Shown here: positions 24,861 to 33,519 of the stretch, in pieces
Layout: each line of letters opens with the position of its first letter
Numbering within the stretch: the stretch's first letter is position 1
NCBI RefSeq assembly: GCF_019219075.1
Contig: NZ_JAHUWJ010000031.1
Location: 1 to 61,430 of the forward strand
DNA: 61,430 nt
Direction: 5' to 3'
Source of the DNA: Chitinophaga sp. sic0106
GTDB lineage: Bacteria > Bacteroidota > Bacteroidia > Chitinophagales > Chitinophagaceae
Notes under the pieces: generated by a model
What the model was told of the DNA's origin: nothing
Seen by the model: only the letters and a program-made list of their open reading frames with translations
The model's database searches: none
Made by a program: the position numbers and the translations under genes

Positions 24861-26609
24861 TTACTCCACCCTAAACACCGGATACCTCATATACTCCGGC
24901 TCCGCATACGGCGACTGTTGATACACCCATTTCAGCTGTGCTGCCCCATTATTTGCAAATGCAGTATCAGCTGCGCGTTTTTTCTCTAATTCCGCTTGTG
25001 CTTCCGGATGTTGTTTCAGCCATTCATAGCCGGTGTCTTCAAACACATAGGGTGAATAACCTTCTTTTTGTCCGAGGATGCCATCGAAGAAATTCCAGGC
25101 GAAGTAGGAGTCACCTGCGGTGGGCTCCAGTGTTTCGATAAGGAAGCGGTTGGCGACCTGGTTCATCGGGATATAGAAATCTCCTTTGCGGAAGCGAATG
25201 GAATCCAGGGTGGTGGTTACTTTCACGTCTGTATGCGGGAAATGACTTTCGTAGGGTCTGGTGTAGGATTTATAATCGGTGATGTGGTAGGTAGCAACGT
25301 AGATGGTAGTATCGTTTGGCAGCGGCTGCATGATCACTTTATTGTTTTTCAGCAGGTCCAGCACTGGCCACCAGCCTTGAGGGATGATGTAGGCTTTGGG
25401 TTTATTCACAAAATTGGTGGCGTTGGCGAAGTTGTAAAATTTCACTTCGCGGGTATAGGGTTTGGTGCGGTCGTAGTAGAGTCGCGGTAAACCGGAGATA
25501 TTGCTGGCTTTGTGTCCGGCGGTGTAGCCTTTGAAGGTGATCCGGCTGTATTTGCTCATATCAAACTGCCAGTCGAGTGGGAATTGCGATTGCGTGAGCA
25601 CGGCTTTTTTAGTGGCGTTGCGCAGGTCGCGGATGGTGCTGCTATTGTCGGAGGTGAATTTAATGAAGCACTGCATGAGGGCATAAGTAGCCTGTACCCG
25701 TTGTGGATAGGGTTTCAGCATATGTGTTTCCGGCACAAAGCCGAAGGTATAGAAGAGGGTGGTGAAACCGGAGGAGTAGCGTGGGGAGTCGTCAAATTCT
25801 ACCCAGCCGCTGTCCGGTGTTTCTCCGAAGTGGTTGACATAGGGTACGAGGTCGTACCCTTTTTCTTTCATGAGTTGGTATAGGGTGGGTGTAAAAGTTT
25901 TATTGAGATATTCACCCATTGCGCCGCCCAGTTTATCGTGCTGGGTAGCGAGTAAAGTCATGATATGCTGGTAGTCGGCGCCGTTGCTGACATGGTTATC
26001 TATAAACACATCCGGATCGGTGAGGTGGTATATTTGTTGGAAGGAGAGGGCATTTCGGGAGTCAGCCTTTATAAAATCGCGGTTTAAGTCAAGATTTTGG
26101 CCATTTCCGCGGCTGCCGAAGGCATCCGGTCCGTTTTGGTCTACCCGGAAAAAGGTGGTACGGTTGAGTGCGCCATCAATATTATATACGGGAATCACTG
26201 CGAGGACGATATTATCCGGGATGGATGCTTTGCCTTGGGCGAGGTCGCGGAGGAGCATCATGGAAGCGTCGATACCATCGGGTTCGCCGGGGTGAATACC
26301 GTTATTGATGAGTATGACCCGTTTATCTTTTTTATGGAGAGATGTAAAGTCAAAGTCTTTAGTGGGGCTATAGATAACGAGGTGTAGCGGGTAGCCGGCG
26401 TCGGTATTTCCCATTTCCAGCATTTTTATCTGGGGGTATTTTTTGGTGAGTTGCTGATAGTACGCGATTACCTCGCGGTAGGTGGCTGTTTCCTTGCCGT
26501 TGGTGCGTTCATAGCGGGTCAGGAGTTGCTGAGCGAAGGAGGGGAGGGTAAACAGGGCAAAAATGCCTGAAATCATGAGTTTTTTGATAGGAAGAGCAAA
26601 ATCTGGCAT
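24861..26609 (-). CDS. M14-family zinc carboxypeptidase, secreted
   Basis: 582 residues with a signal peptide (cleavage near residue 26, SFAQ). Zinc ligands are His106 and Glu109 in the HPGEPDG motif and His206 in IDNHVSNG. An NLDLNRD substrate-binding segment precedes the third ligand. The C-terminal half is probably a beta-sandwich accessory domain. It should cleave C-terminal residues of peptides or modified amino acids in the periplasm or outside. Its last 74 codons are repeated downstream (24528-24750) by the tandem duplication. Confidence 0.92.
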   Translation of the reverse strand: MPDFALPIKKLMISGIFALFTLPSFAQQLLTRYERTNGKETATYREVIAYYQQLTKKYPQIKMLEMGNTDAGYPLHLVIYSPTKDFDFTSLHKKDKRVILINNGIHPGEPDGIDASMMLLRDLAQGKASIPDNIVLAVIPVYNIDGALNRTTFFRVDQNGPDAFGSRGNGQNLDLNRDFIKADSRNALSFQQIYHLTDPDVFIDNHVSNGADYQHIMTLLATQHDKLGGAMGEYLNKTFTPTLYQLMKEKGYDLVPYVNHFGETPDSGWVEFDDSPRYSSGFTTLFYTFGFVPETHMLKPYPQRVQATYALMQCFIKFTSDNSSTIRDLRNATKKAVLTQSQFPLDWQFDMSKYSRITFKGYTAGHKASNISGLPRLYYDRTKPYTREVKFYNFANATNFVNKPKAYIIPQGWWPVLDLLKNNKVIMQPLPNDTTIYVATYHITDYKSYTRPYESHFPHTDVKVTTTLDSIRFRKGDFYIPMNQVANRFLIETLEPTAGDSYFAWNFFDGILGQKEGYSPYVFEDTGYEWLKQHPEAQAELEKKRAADTAFANNGAAQLKWVYQQSPYAEPEYMRYPVFRVE

Positions 26610-26653
26610 ACGTATATATTTTATCTCTATATAAACAGACTAAAAAAACAAAA

Positions 26654-26678
26654 AGCCCTTCCCTTGTGAGGAAGAGCT
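26654..26678 (-). terminator. Intrinsic terminator of rpsT
   Basis: On the minus strand, AGCTCTTCC pairs with GGAAGGGCT (26670-26678 and 26654-26662), nine pairs with one G-U, followed by a T-rich tract (complement of 26641-26654). It lies 23 bases after the rpsT stop. Confidence 0.8.
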
Positions 26679-26700
26679 GTAAATATTGTTACTGAGGCAA

Positions 26701-26955
26701 TTAGGCGAGAGTGTTAACTTTCTTCGCCAGCTTGCTTTTCAGATTTGCAGCTTTGTTTTTGTGAATGACGTTACGTTTAGCCAGTTTGTCGATCATGGAA
26801 GCTACTTCAGTAAAATCCTTCTCCGCTGTCGCTTTCTCAGTTACTGCTTTCAGGTCACGGATGGCATTACGAGTAGTTTTACCGTAGTAACGGTTACGCT
26901 CATTACGCTTTTTGCTCTGACGTACGTCTTTTTTCGTTGCTTTATGGTTTGCCAT
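26701..26955 (-). CDS. rpsT: 30S ribosomal protein S20
   Basis: 84 residues, the normal length. It is very basic and helical, with the typical MANHKATKKDVRQSKKRNERN opening segment (read in two parts) and NVIHKNKAANLKSKLAKKVN near the end. S20 binds 16S rRNA early in small-subunit assembly. It is monocistronic, with a good promoter upstream and a terminator downstream. Confidence 0.98.
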   Translation of the reverse strand: MANHKATKKDVRQSKKRNERNRYYGKTTRNAIRDLKAVTEKATAEKDFTEVASMIDKLAKRNVIHKNKAANLKSKLAKKVNTLA

Positions 26956-26980
26956 TTTTCAAATTTCAAGTTTCGGACGG

Positions 26981-27011
26981 CAAAGGTAATACTTTTCTCA
27001 ATTCAATACAA
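26981..27011 (-). promoter_or_regulatory. rpsT promoter (Bacteroidota -33/-7)
   Basis: On the minus strand, TTG (27009-27011, within a TTTTTG) is followed after 20 bases by TACCTTTG (26981-26988), an exact TAnnTTTG. Spacing is within the usual 17-23. It leaves a leader of about 20 bases before the ATG at 26955. Confidence 0.72.
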
Positions 27012-27147
27012 AAATTTATTCGCCGTCTTTAAAGGTGCAAATATAAGTGATTGACTCTAATGTTGTGCATAGGTAATCATCTTATTATTTTCTAATTTTT
27101 TACATACTCGGTAATGAAAAACGAGCGATATTTGCAATCCCATACAT

Positions 27148-27184
27148 TATATAATGTGGGACATCTACCTATATAATGAGGGAC
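27148..27184 (+). promoter_or_regulatory. Paired direct repeats upstream of sucA
   Basis: TATATAATGTGGGAC (27148-27162) and TATATAATGAGGGAC (27170-27184) match at 14 of 15 bases and start exactly 22 bases apart, about two helical turns. The first copy also lies in an imperfect palindrome (27139-27161). This is a good shape for a regulator binding site 46-83 bases before the sucA ATG. Confidence 0.55.
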
Positions 27185-27230
27185 TCAACAGAAAAGTATT
27201 TGAACTGAAGATCAGCAAAACTCGTTGTAA

Positions 27231-29990
27231 ATGAAGGACTTCTCATTTGTCACCAACTCGCATCCTGCTTACATAGAATCTTTATATCAGGATTTCCGCA
27301 AAGACCCTAATTCCGTCGACCCAGAATGGGTGAAATTTTTTGAAGGGTTTGATTTTGCAGTATCCAACGCCAATGGCAAGGCGGGCCCCGCAGCGCCAAC
27401 GGCAGCAGGAGGTGGGTCAGCGCCGGTGACGAACGACCAGCTGGCAAAAGAATTAGGCGTATACCGCCTGATCCAGGCTTATCGCAAGAAAGCCCACCTG
27501 ATCGCTAAAACTAATCCCATCCGTGAGAGAAAAGACAGAAAAGCAGGTCTGGAAATGACCAATTTCGACCTCACTGACGCGGATCTGAACACAGAATTTT
27601 ACTCAGGTACTTTCCTGGGCCTCGGTAAAACCACGTTAACGAACATTCTGGCATTCCTTAATAAAGTATATGCGGGACCTGTAGGTATCCAGTATACATA
27701 TATTAATGACCGCGAGAAAGCAAAATGGATGGAGAAAGAATTTGAATCCGCCATGAACAACCCGCTTTCCACGGAACAACGCCGCCGTATTCTGCAAAAG
27801 CTGAACCAGGGTGTTATTTTCGAAAAATTCCTCCACACCAAATATATCGGTCAGAAACGTTTTGGTCTGGAAGGTGGAGAATCCACTATTCCGGCACTGG
27901 ATGCGATGATTAATGTAGCCGCCGAATATGGCGTACAGGAATCCGTTATCGGTATGGCTCACCGTGGCCGCCTGAACGTACTGGCAAATATCCTCGGCAA
28001 AACTTATGAGCAGATCTTCAACGAGTTTGAAGGCCTGGCTATCCCTGACATGACCATGGGCTCCGGCGACGTGAAATATCACCTCGGCTTCCGCTCCCAG
28101 GTAAATACCGCAGGTGGTAAACCGGTAAATCTGCAACTGATGCCTAACCCTTCCCACCTGGAAGTGGTAGACCCAATCGTAATCGGATTCTCCCGCAGTA
28201 AGGCTGATGTGATCTACGACAGCGACTACGACAAAATCCTGCCTATCCTCATCCATGGTGATGCGGCCGTAGCAGGACAAGGCATCGTGTATGAAGTAGC
28301 TCAAATGAGCAAACTGAAAGGTTACTACACCGGTGGTACCATTCACTTTGTGATTAATAACCAGATTGGATTCACGACCGATTTCGATGACGCCCGCTCT
28401 TCTGACTACTGTACCAGCGTAGCCTCCATTGTTCAGGCTCCGGTATTCCACGTAAACGGTGATGATGCCGAAGCAGTGGTAAAAGTATCCCAGCTGGCAG
28501 CACGCTACCGTCAGGAGTTCAATGAAGATGTGTACATCGATATGGTATGCTATCGTAAGCATGGCCATAACGAGGGGGATGAGCCTAAGTTTACTCAACC
28601 ATCTCTCTATGCCCTGATCGACAAACATCAGAACCCACGCGAAGTTTATACGCAGTTCCTGTTGCAAAACGGCGATGCCGAAGCACAGTCACTGGCAAAA
28701 GATATGGAAAAGGTGTTCTGGGACGAACTGCAGGCACGCCTGGATGAAGTAAAACAACATCCGCTGCCTTATGTAAACCAGAAACCAGAGGAATGGTGGC
28801 AGGCACTCCGCAAGGCTACCCCGGCGGATTTTGATCAGTCGCCCGTTACTTCCATCAACGAAGCGGACTTCAAACTCCTCTTCGACGGCCTGATGAAATG
28901 GCCTGCTGATTTCGTGCCTTTACGTAAAGTGAGCAAACTGTTACAGGATAAAATTAAACTGTACCAGGAAGAAGGTAAAGTTGACTGGGCAACCGGTGAA
29001 CTGCTGGCTTACAGCAGCCTCCTCATCGAAGGTAAAGATGTGCGTATGAGCGGTGAAGACGTGAAACGCGGTACTTTCTCCCACCGTCATGCGGTGCTGT
29101 TCGATGAAAATACCAACGCGACCTACAACCGTCTGAACGACCTGAAAGAAAAACAAGGTAAACTCAGAATATACAACTCTCTCCTGAGTGAATATGGCGT
29201 ACTGGGCTTTGAATATGGTTATGCCATGGCTAACCCTAACAGCCTGGTGGTTTGGGAAGCGCAGTATGGCGACTTCGTAAACGGCGCACAAACAGTAATT
29301 GACCAGTATATCAGCAGTGCAGAGCAGAAATGGACTACGCAGAATGGATTGGTGATGTTGCTGCCTCATGGTTATGAAGGTGGTGGACCTGATCACTCCA
29401 ACGCACGTCCAGAGCGCTTCCTGCAACAATGTGCAGAAGAGAACATGGTAATTACCAATATTACTACGGCGGCTAACTTCTTCCACGCGCTGCGTCGTCA
29501 GCTGAACTGGCAGTTCCGTAAACCACTGATCAACTTCTCTCCGAAAGCTAACCTGCGTCACACGGGTGCTTATTCTACCATGGAAGAATTTACTAACGGT
29601 GGATTTAAGGAAGTAATGGATGATCCATTTATCCAGGACGCATCACTGGTGAAGAAAGTATTGCTGTGTACCGGTAAAATGTATTTTGATCTGAGCGACA
29701 AACAGGCCAAAGAAGACCGCAAGGATGTGGCGATCGTACGTCTGGAGCAGCTGTATCCACTGCCTGTAAAGCAACTGGAAAATATTGCTGCCAAATATAA
29801 AGGAGCTACCTTCTTCTGGGTACAGGAAGAGCCGCTGAACATGGGCGCTGCATCTTACCTGCAAATGAACCTGAAGCAGATCAACTACGGTGTTATCAGT
29901 CGCAACCCAAGTGCATCCACTGCTACCGGTTATGCTAAAGTGCATGCCCGCGAACAGCAGCAGATCATTGACACCGCTTTTAACATCTAA
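27231..29990 (+). CDS. sucA: 2-oxoglutarate dehydrogenase E1 component
   Basis: 919 residues, normal length. It decarboxylates 2-oxoglutarate with thiamine diphosphate in the TCA cycle and transfers the succinyl group to the E2 lipoyl. It has the N-terminal E2-binding stretch (PAYIESLYQDFRKDP), GMAHRGRLNVLANI, HGDAAVAGQG and the late VIVRLEQLYPLP region (as DVAIVRLEQLYPLP). An Ala/Gly-rich linker follows residue 45. The E2 gene follows 106 bases later; the E3 gene (lpd) is not in the window. Confidence 0.98.
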   Translation: MKDFSFVTNSHPAYIESLYQDFRKDPNSVDPEWVKFFEGFDFAVSNANGKAGPAAPTAAGGGSAPVTNDQLAKELGVYRLIQAYRKKAHLIAKTNPIRERKDRKAGLEMTNFDLTDADLNTEFYSGTFLGLGKTTLTNILAFLNKVYAGPVGIQYTYINDREKAKWMEKEFESAMNNPLSTEQRRRILQKLNQGVIFEKFLHTKYIGQKRFGLEGGESTIPALDAMINVAAEYGVQESVIGMAHRGRLNVLANILGKTYEQIFNEFEGLAIPDMTMGSGDVKYHLGFRSQVNTAGGKPVNLQLMPNPSHLEVVDPIVIGFSRSKADVIYDSDYDKILPILIHGDAAVAGQGIVYEVAQMSKLKGYYTGGTIHFVINNQIGFTTDFDDARSSDYCTSVASIVQAPVFHVNGDDAEAVVKVSQLAARYRQEFNEDVYIDMVCYRKHGHNEGDEPKFTQPSLYALIDKHQNPREVYTQFLLQNGDAEAQSLAKDMEKVFWDELQARLDEVKQHPLPYVNQKPEEWWQALRKATPADFDQSPVTSINEADFKLLFDGLMKWPADFVPLRKVSKLLQDKIKLYQEEGKVDWATGELLAYSSLLIEGKDVRMSGEDVKRGTFSHRHAVLFDENTNATYNRLNDLKEKQGKLRIYNSLLSEYGVLGFEYGYAMANPNSLVVWEAQYGDFVNGAQTVIDQYISSAEQKWTTQNGLVMLLPHGYEGGGPDHSNARPERFLQQCAEENMVITNITTAANFFHALRRQLNWQFRKPLINFSPKANLRHTGAYSTMEEFTNGGFKEVMDDPFIQDASLVKKVLLCTGKMYFDLSDKQAKEDRKDVAIVRLEQLYPLPVKQLENIAAKYKGATFFWVQEEPLNMGAASYLQMNLKQINYGVISRNPSASTATGYAKVHAREQQQIIDTAFNI

Positions 29991-30096
29991 TAAAATAATC
30001 AACGAAATAAAACAGATGCCTGCTGTTATCTGTTAGGTCTTATGTAAAAAATGCAGCCTGACCTTAATAGCAGGTTTCACCATCAACTGATAAAAT

Positions 30097-31665
30097 ATGG
30101 TTATCGAAATCAAAGTCCCTACGGTAGGCGAATCAATTAGCGAGGTAACAATTGCGAAATGGTTGAAAAAAGATGGAGATTATGTGCAGCAGGACGAAGT
30201 ATTGTGCGAAATGGAGTCTGAAAAAGCTACTTTCGAACTGAATGCTGAAAAAGCAGGTATCCTGAAAATTGCTCCTAATGCATCTGAAGGAGCAACGCTG
30301 AAAATTGGCGATGTTGCCTGCACCATCGATACGGATGCAGCAGCACCAGCGGCTTCTGCACCAGCGGCAGCAGCAGCTCCGGCAGCGCCAGCAGCGGCAC
30401 CTGTAGCGGAAGCAGCACCAGCAGCACCAGCCGTAAACAAAGGGGTAATTGACATGAAGGTGCCAACAGTAGGCGAATCCATCAGCGAAGTAACCCTGGT
30501 GAAATGGACTAAAAAAGATGGTGATTACGTAGAGCGCGACGAGGTGATCTGCGAACTGGAATCAGAGAAAGCAACTTTCGAACTGAATGCAGAAGAAGCA
30601 GGTAAACTGATACTTGTAGCAAAAGAAGGTGACACCCTGAAAATCGGTGATGTTGCCTGCAAAATAGATACCGCTGCTGCACGCCCTGCGGGTAAAGCAG
30701 CACCAGCCGCCGCTCCGGCAGCTCCTGCACCCGCAGCAAAACCACAGGTACAAAACGCACCTGTAACCAGCATCCCTAATGATATCAAAGCTACCCCGGT
30801 AGCTGCGGCTGTAATTGCCGACAAGCACGTAGACCCAGCCACCATCAAAGGTAGCGGTGCTAACGGCAAAATCGTGAAAGATGATGTGTATGCTGCCCTG
30901 CAAAATCCAGGCGTAGCGATCGGTCAGGAAATGTTCACCCGCAACGAACGTCGCGAGAAAATGAGCAACCTGCGTAAAACGGTTTCCCGCCGCCTCGTAG
31001 AAGCGAAGAACACCACCGCTATGCTCACTACCTTCAACGAGGTAGATATGACCGAAATCATGGCATTGCGTGCTAAATATAAAGAGGTATTCAAGAAACA
31101 ACACGAAGTGAACCTGGGCTTCATGAGCTTCTTCACTAAAGCCTGTTGTTTTGCATTACAGGAGTTCCCTTCTGTAAATGCCTACATCGATGGCGAAGAG
31201 CTGGTGTACCACGACTACTGCGATATCTCTATCGCCGTATCCGCACCGAAAGGCCTGGTAGTTCCGGTTATCCGGAACGCCGAAAGCCTGGACATGGCCG
31301 GTATCGAAAAAGAAGTACTGAACCTCGCTACCAAAGCACGTGATAATAAATTAACCATTCCGGAAATGACCGGCGGTACCTTCACTATCACCAATGGTGG
31401 TGTGTTCGGTTCCCTGATGAGTACACCAATCATCAACATCCCGCAGTCAGCTATCCTCGGTATGCACAAAATCCAGGAACGTCCAATGGCTGTAAATGGC
31501 CAGGTGGTAATCCGCCCGATGATGTACATCGCCCTGAGCTACGATCACCGTATCATCGATGGTCGCGAGTCCGTTAGCTTCCTTGTTCGCGTGAAAGAAA
31601 TGCTGGAAAATCCTGAACAACTGCTGTTCGGTAAAGATCCGCTGAAAGCACTGCTGAAACTCTAA
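30097..31665 (+). CDS. sucB: 2-oxoglutarate dehydrogenase E2, dihydrolipoyl succinyltransferase
   Basis: 522 residues, longer than the usual 400 or so because there are two lipoyl domains. Lipoyl lysines are K43 (EMESEKAT) and K158 (ELESEKAT), joined by Ala/Pro-rich linkers near 80-115 and 198-225. A peripheral-subunit (E3-)binding domain lies near 235-275, and the catalytic domain ends with the DHRIIDGRE motif (His484). It belongs with sucA. Two tandem lipoyl domains are more common in pyruvate dehydrogenase E2 but are also known in Bacteroidota OGDH E2. Confidence 0.95.
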   Translation: MVIEIKVPTVGESISEVTIAKWLKKDGDYVQQDEVLCEMESEKATFELNAEKAGILKIAPNASEGATLKIGDVACTIDTDAAAPAASAPAAAAAPAAPAAAPVAEAAPAAPAVNKGVIDMKVPTVGESISEVTLVKWTKKDGDYVERDEVICELESEKATFELNAEEAGKLILVAKEGDTLKIGDVACKIDTAAARPAGKAAPAAAPAAPAPAAKPQVQNAPVTSIPNDIKATPVAAAVIADKHVDPATIKGSGANGKIVKDDVYAALQNPGVAIGQEMFTRNERREKMSNLRKTVSRRLVEAKNTTAMLTTFNEVDMTEIMALRAKYKEVFKKQHEVNLGFMSFFTKACCFALQEFPSVNAYIDGEELVYHDYCDISIAVSAPKGLVVPVIRNAESLDMAGIEKEVLNLATKARDNKLTIPEMTGGTFTITNGGVFGSLMSTPIINIPQSAILGMHKIQERPMAVNGQVVIRPMMYIALSYDHRIIDGRESVSFLVRVKEMLENPEQLLFGKDPLKALLKL

Positions 31666-31690
31666 GTATTATCAAAAGTTTTATACAAAA

Positions 31691-31721
31691 AGCGGCTGTT
31701 TCATTATCTGAAACAGCCGCT
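31691..31721. terminator. Intrinsic terminator after sucB
   Basis: A 13-bp perfect stem (31691-31703 with 31709-31721, left arm AGCGGCTGTTTCA) with a 5-base loop and a T run after it (and A run before it), so it works in both directions. It closes the sucA-sucB operon 26 bases after the stop. Confidence 0.9.
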
Positions 31722-31734
31722 TTTTTATGCGTAC

Positions 31735-31766
31735 TTGCAATTTTGAATCCGATTTATTTATATTTA
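31735..31766 (+). promoter_or_regulatory. Candidate promoter of the second Sus-locus sigma factor
   Basis: TTG at 31735-31737 and TATATTTA at 31759-31766 (7 of 8 to TAnnTTTG) with a 21-base spacer. It is placed just after the sucB terminator and 19 bases before the TTG start of the sigma gene. Confidence 0.4.
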
Positions 31767-31784
31767 TGCAGAAACCTTTTGTGA

Positions 31785-32330
31785 TTGAAACTATCGGATA
31801 TCGCTTTATTGGAGCGTATGCAGGTACAGGATGATAAAGCCGCTTTTGATGAATTATATCATCGCTACTGGGAGCAGCTTTACATTGCCGCCTATGCGAG
31901 ACTGAGAGAGGACGCAGACGCCAAAGACTGTGTACAGGAGGTATTTATTGCCCTGTGGCAAAAACGAAAGGAATTACAGATTCGCGAACAACTTGCCTCC
32001 TACCTGCATGTAGCGCTTAAATACCGGGTACTCAATCATATCCGGAATGCGGCTACCTACCAAAAACACCTGGATGTATTTGCAGAGCTGCCACCGGCCA
32101 TCCTGCTAAAGGCCGACAGCCCGTTACTACTTAACGAAATGCAACAGGTAATTGCTACCACCGTGGCAGCTATGCCGGAACGTATGCAGGAGATCTACCT
32201 GCTGAACCGCCGCGATCACCTGTCGTTAGATGAAATCGCCAACCAACTTTCGCTCAGCAGGCAAACCGTGAAAAACCAGCTGGGACTGGCACTCCACCGC
32301 ATCCGCGAACAATTGCTCTTCTATCGCTAA
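31785..32330 (+). CDS. ECF sigma-70 factor (second Sus locus)
   Basis: 181 residues. Region 2 shows AAFDELYHRYW and DCVQEVFIALWQKRKEL; region 4 shows MPERMQEIYLLNRR and the HTH LSLSRQTVKNQLGLAL. The start is TTG at 31785: a stop lies directly before it in frame and the next ATG is 11 codons in, cutting region 2 close. It leads the locus and probably drives SusC-SusD at 33520 onward with the FecR protein as its anti-sigma partner. Confidence 0.93.
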   Translation: MKLSDIALLERMQVQDDKAAFDELYHRYWEQLYIAAYARLREDADAKDCVQEVFIALWQKRKELQIREQLASYLHVALKYRVLNHIRNAATYQKHLDVFAELPPAILLKADSPLLLNEMQQVIATTVAAMPERMQEIYLLNRRDHLSLDEIANQLSLSRQTVKNQLGLALHRIREQLLFYR

Positions 32331-32411
32331 AAAAATAAAATATTTTTTGTGAAGATATGGTACTCCTGCTTCGCAGGCGTGTCATACCTATAAGCAAATG
32401 GATACTGAACG

Positions 32412-33353
32412 TTGAAAGAGCAGGAAAAAATAGCACAAATTCTATCCCGTATTGATACCGGCACCTGTACTCCGGAGGAGTTGGCGTGGCTGCAATCCTG
32501 GTATGATGCACAGGAAATACCTGCATCACAGGTGTTTAGCCATGAAGCAGATAGGCTGCAAATACAGCAGGATATGCTATCGGATATTCATGCTGCCATT
32601 CATCAGTCTGCCGCGGCAATACCTTTCTACCGCAGGTATTGGGTGGCTGCTGCCGTGTTGCTGGGCGTGGTTTTTACCGCAGGATTTTATTATTATAAAT
32701 ACAGCAGGGCACATGAAATGTTGCTGGCTACTGCCGGCCCGGGCCAAATGAAATCGTTCCTGCTTCCCGATAGTTCTAAGGTATGGCTCAATGCGGGTGC
32801 CACCATCAAATACCCGCGTACCTTCGGCAAAATAAGAACAGTACAATTGGAGGGAGAGGCCTTTTTTGATATCCATCCGGATGCCAGGCATCCGTTCGAA
32901 GTCCATACTACCGAAATAAACGTACAGGTACTGGGCACCTCTTTTGACGTAAAAGCCCACCCTCTCCTCGATGAAACACAGGTAACCGTAAAAACGGGCA
33001 TGGTTAAGATATTGCATCAGCAAAAGGGCCTGGATGTGCTCAGTGCAGATGATCAGCTTACCTTCAGCAGATCTGCACAGCAATACATGAAATCAACGGT
33101 AAGCAATGATCAGGTAAATGAATGGATGGATGGACGGATCGCACTTGCGCAGGTGGGTTTTGCAGAACTGGCACTTACGCTGGAAAACCAGTATGGGGTG
33201 AAGATCCGCTACAATCCGGCCGAAATGAAGCAGGACGAATATACACTCAGATGCAGCAATAAACTAACTATTCAACAGGTATTAGACATTGTAAGTGGTA
33301 TTCATCCACTGCAATATGAAATGAATGGCAATGAAATAACTATTCACAAATAA
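32412..33353 (+). CDS. FecR-family anti-sigma factor (second Sus locus)
   Basis: 313 residues. A cytoplasmic helical part, a membrane span at about residues 75-95 (YWVAAAVLLGVVFTAGFYYY), a FecR domain (VWLNAGATIKYP, EGEAFFDI, VLGTSFDVKA), and a DUF4974-like C-terminus. The only start in frame is TTG at 32412; an ATG at 32398 is in another frame and stops after five codons. It is 81 bases after the sigma gene. The shared use of TTG by both regulators is discussed in findings. Confidence 0.93.
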   Translation: MKEQEKIAQILSRIDTGTCTPEELAWLQSWYDAQEIPASQVFSHEADRLQIQQDMLSDIHAAIHQSAAAIPFYRRYWVAAAVLLGVVFTAGFYYYKYSRAHEMLLATAGPGQMKSFLLPDSSKVWLNAGATIKYPRTFGKIRTVQLEGEAFFDIHPDARHPFEVHTTEINVQVLGTSFDVKAHPLLDETQVTVKTGMVKILHQQKGLDVLSADDQLTFSRSAQQYMKSTVSNDQVNEWMDGRIALAQVGFAELALTLENQYGVKIRYNPAEMKQDEYTLRCSNKLTIQQVLDIVSGIHPLQYEMNGNEITIHK

Positions 33354-33433
33354 CATAAACCACCACATCTTTTTTTTCACCGGGATGAACAAGTAACCAT
33401 CATCCCTGGAGAAGTATTGTCTTCTAAAAAAAC

Positions 33434-33467
33434 AAAAACCGCACCTGTTGACGCAGGTACGGCTTTT
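33434..33467 (+). terminator. Hairpin with T run between the anti-sigma gene and SusC
   Basis: Imperfect stem: AAAA/CCG/ACCTG (33434-33447) pairs with CAGGT/CGG/TTTT (33454-33467) with two mismatches and a 6-base loop, ending in TTTT. It could terminate the two-gene regulatory transcript so that SusC-SusD depend on their own sigma-driven promoter, or act as an attenuator. Confidence 0.5.
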
Positions 33468-33519
33468 AGTCTGCAATGATTTGCACACTGTGCAGTTAAT
33501 TCTAAAATCAACCAAAGAT

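Larger units (their letters stand above)
24418..25083. repeat. 333-bp tandem duplication
   Basis: Unit one is 24418-24750, unit two is 24751-25083, directly adjacent. I count five base differences over 333 (about 98.5% identity): two in the noncoding part and three in the coding part, all three silent. Each unit contains the long palindrome and the last part of the M14 carboxypeptidase gene. Unit two keeps the gene body on its right and unit one keeps the HTH gene on its left, as expected for one duplication with a join inside the gene. Confidence 0.95.

Noticed and set aside
24418..25083. CRISPR or phage attachment-site repeat
   Set aside because: Only two adjacent long units with coding content, no spacers, and no integrase gene nearby; a tandem duplication explains it.
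27636..28667. 343-codon open frame antisense to sucA
   Set aside because: The sense gene is certain, and the antisense translation has no recognisable domain.
33448..33519. Extended SusC start at TTG 33448
   Set aside because: It would lie inside the T-tailed hairpin and put 24 extra polar residues before the signal peptide; the ATG at 33520 fits better.
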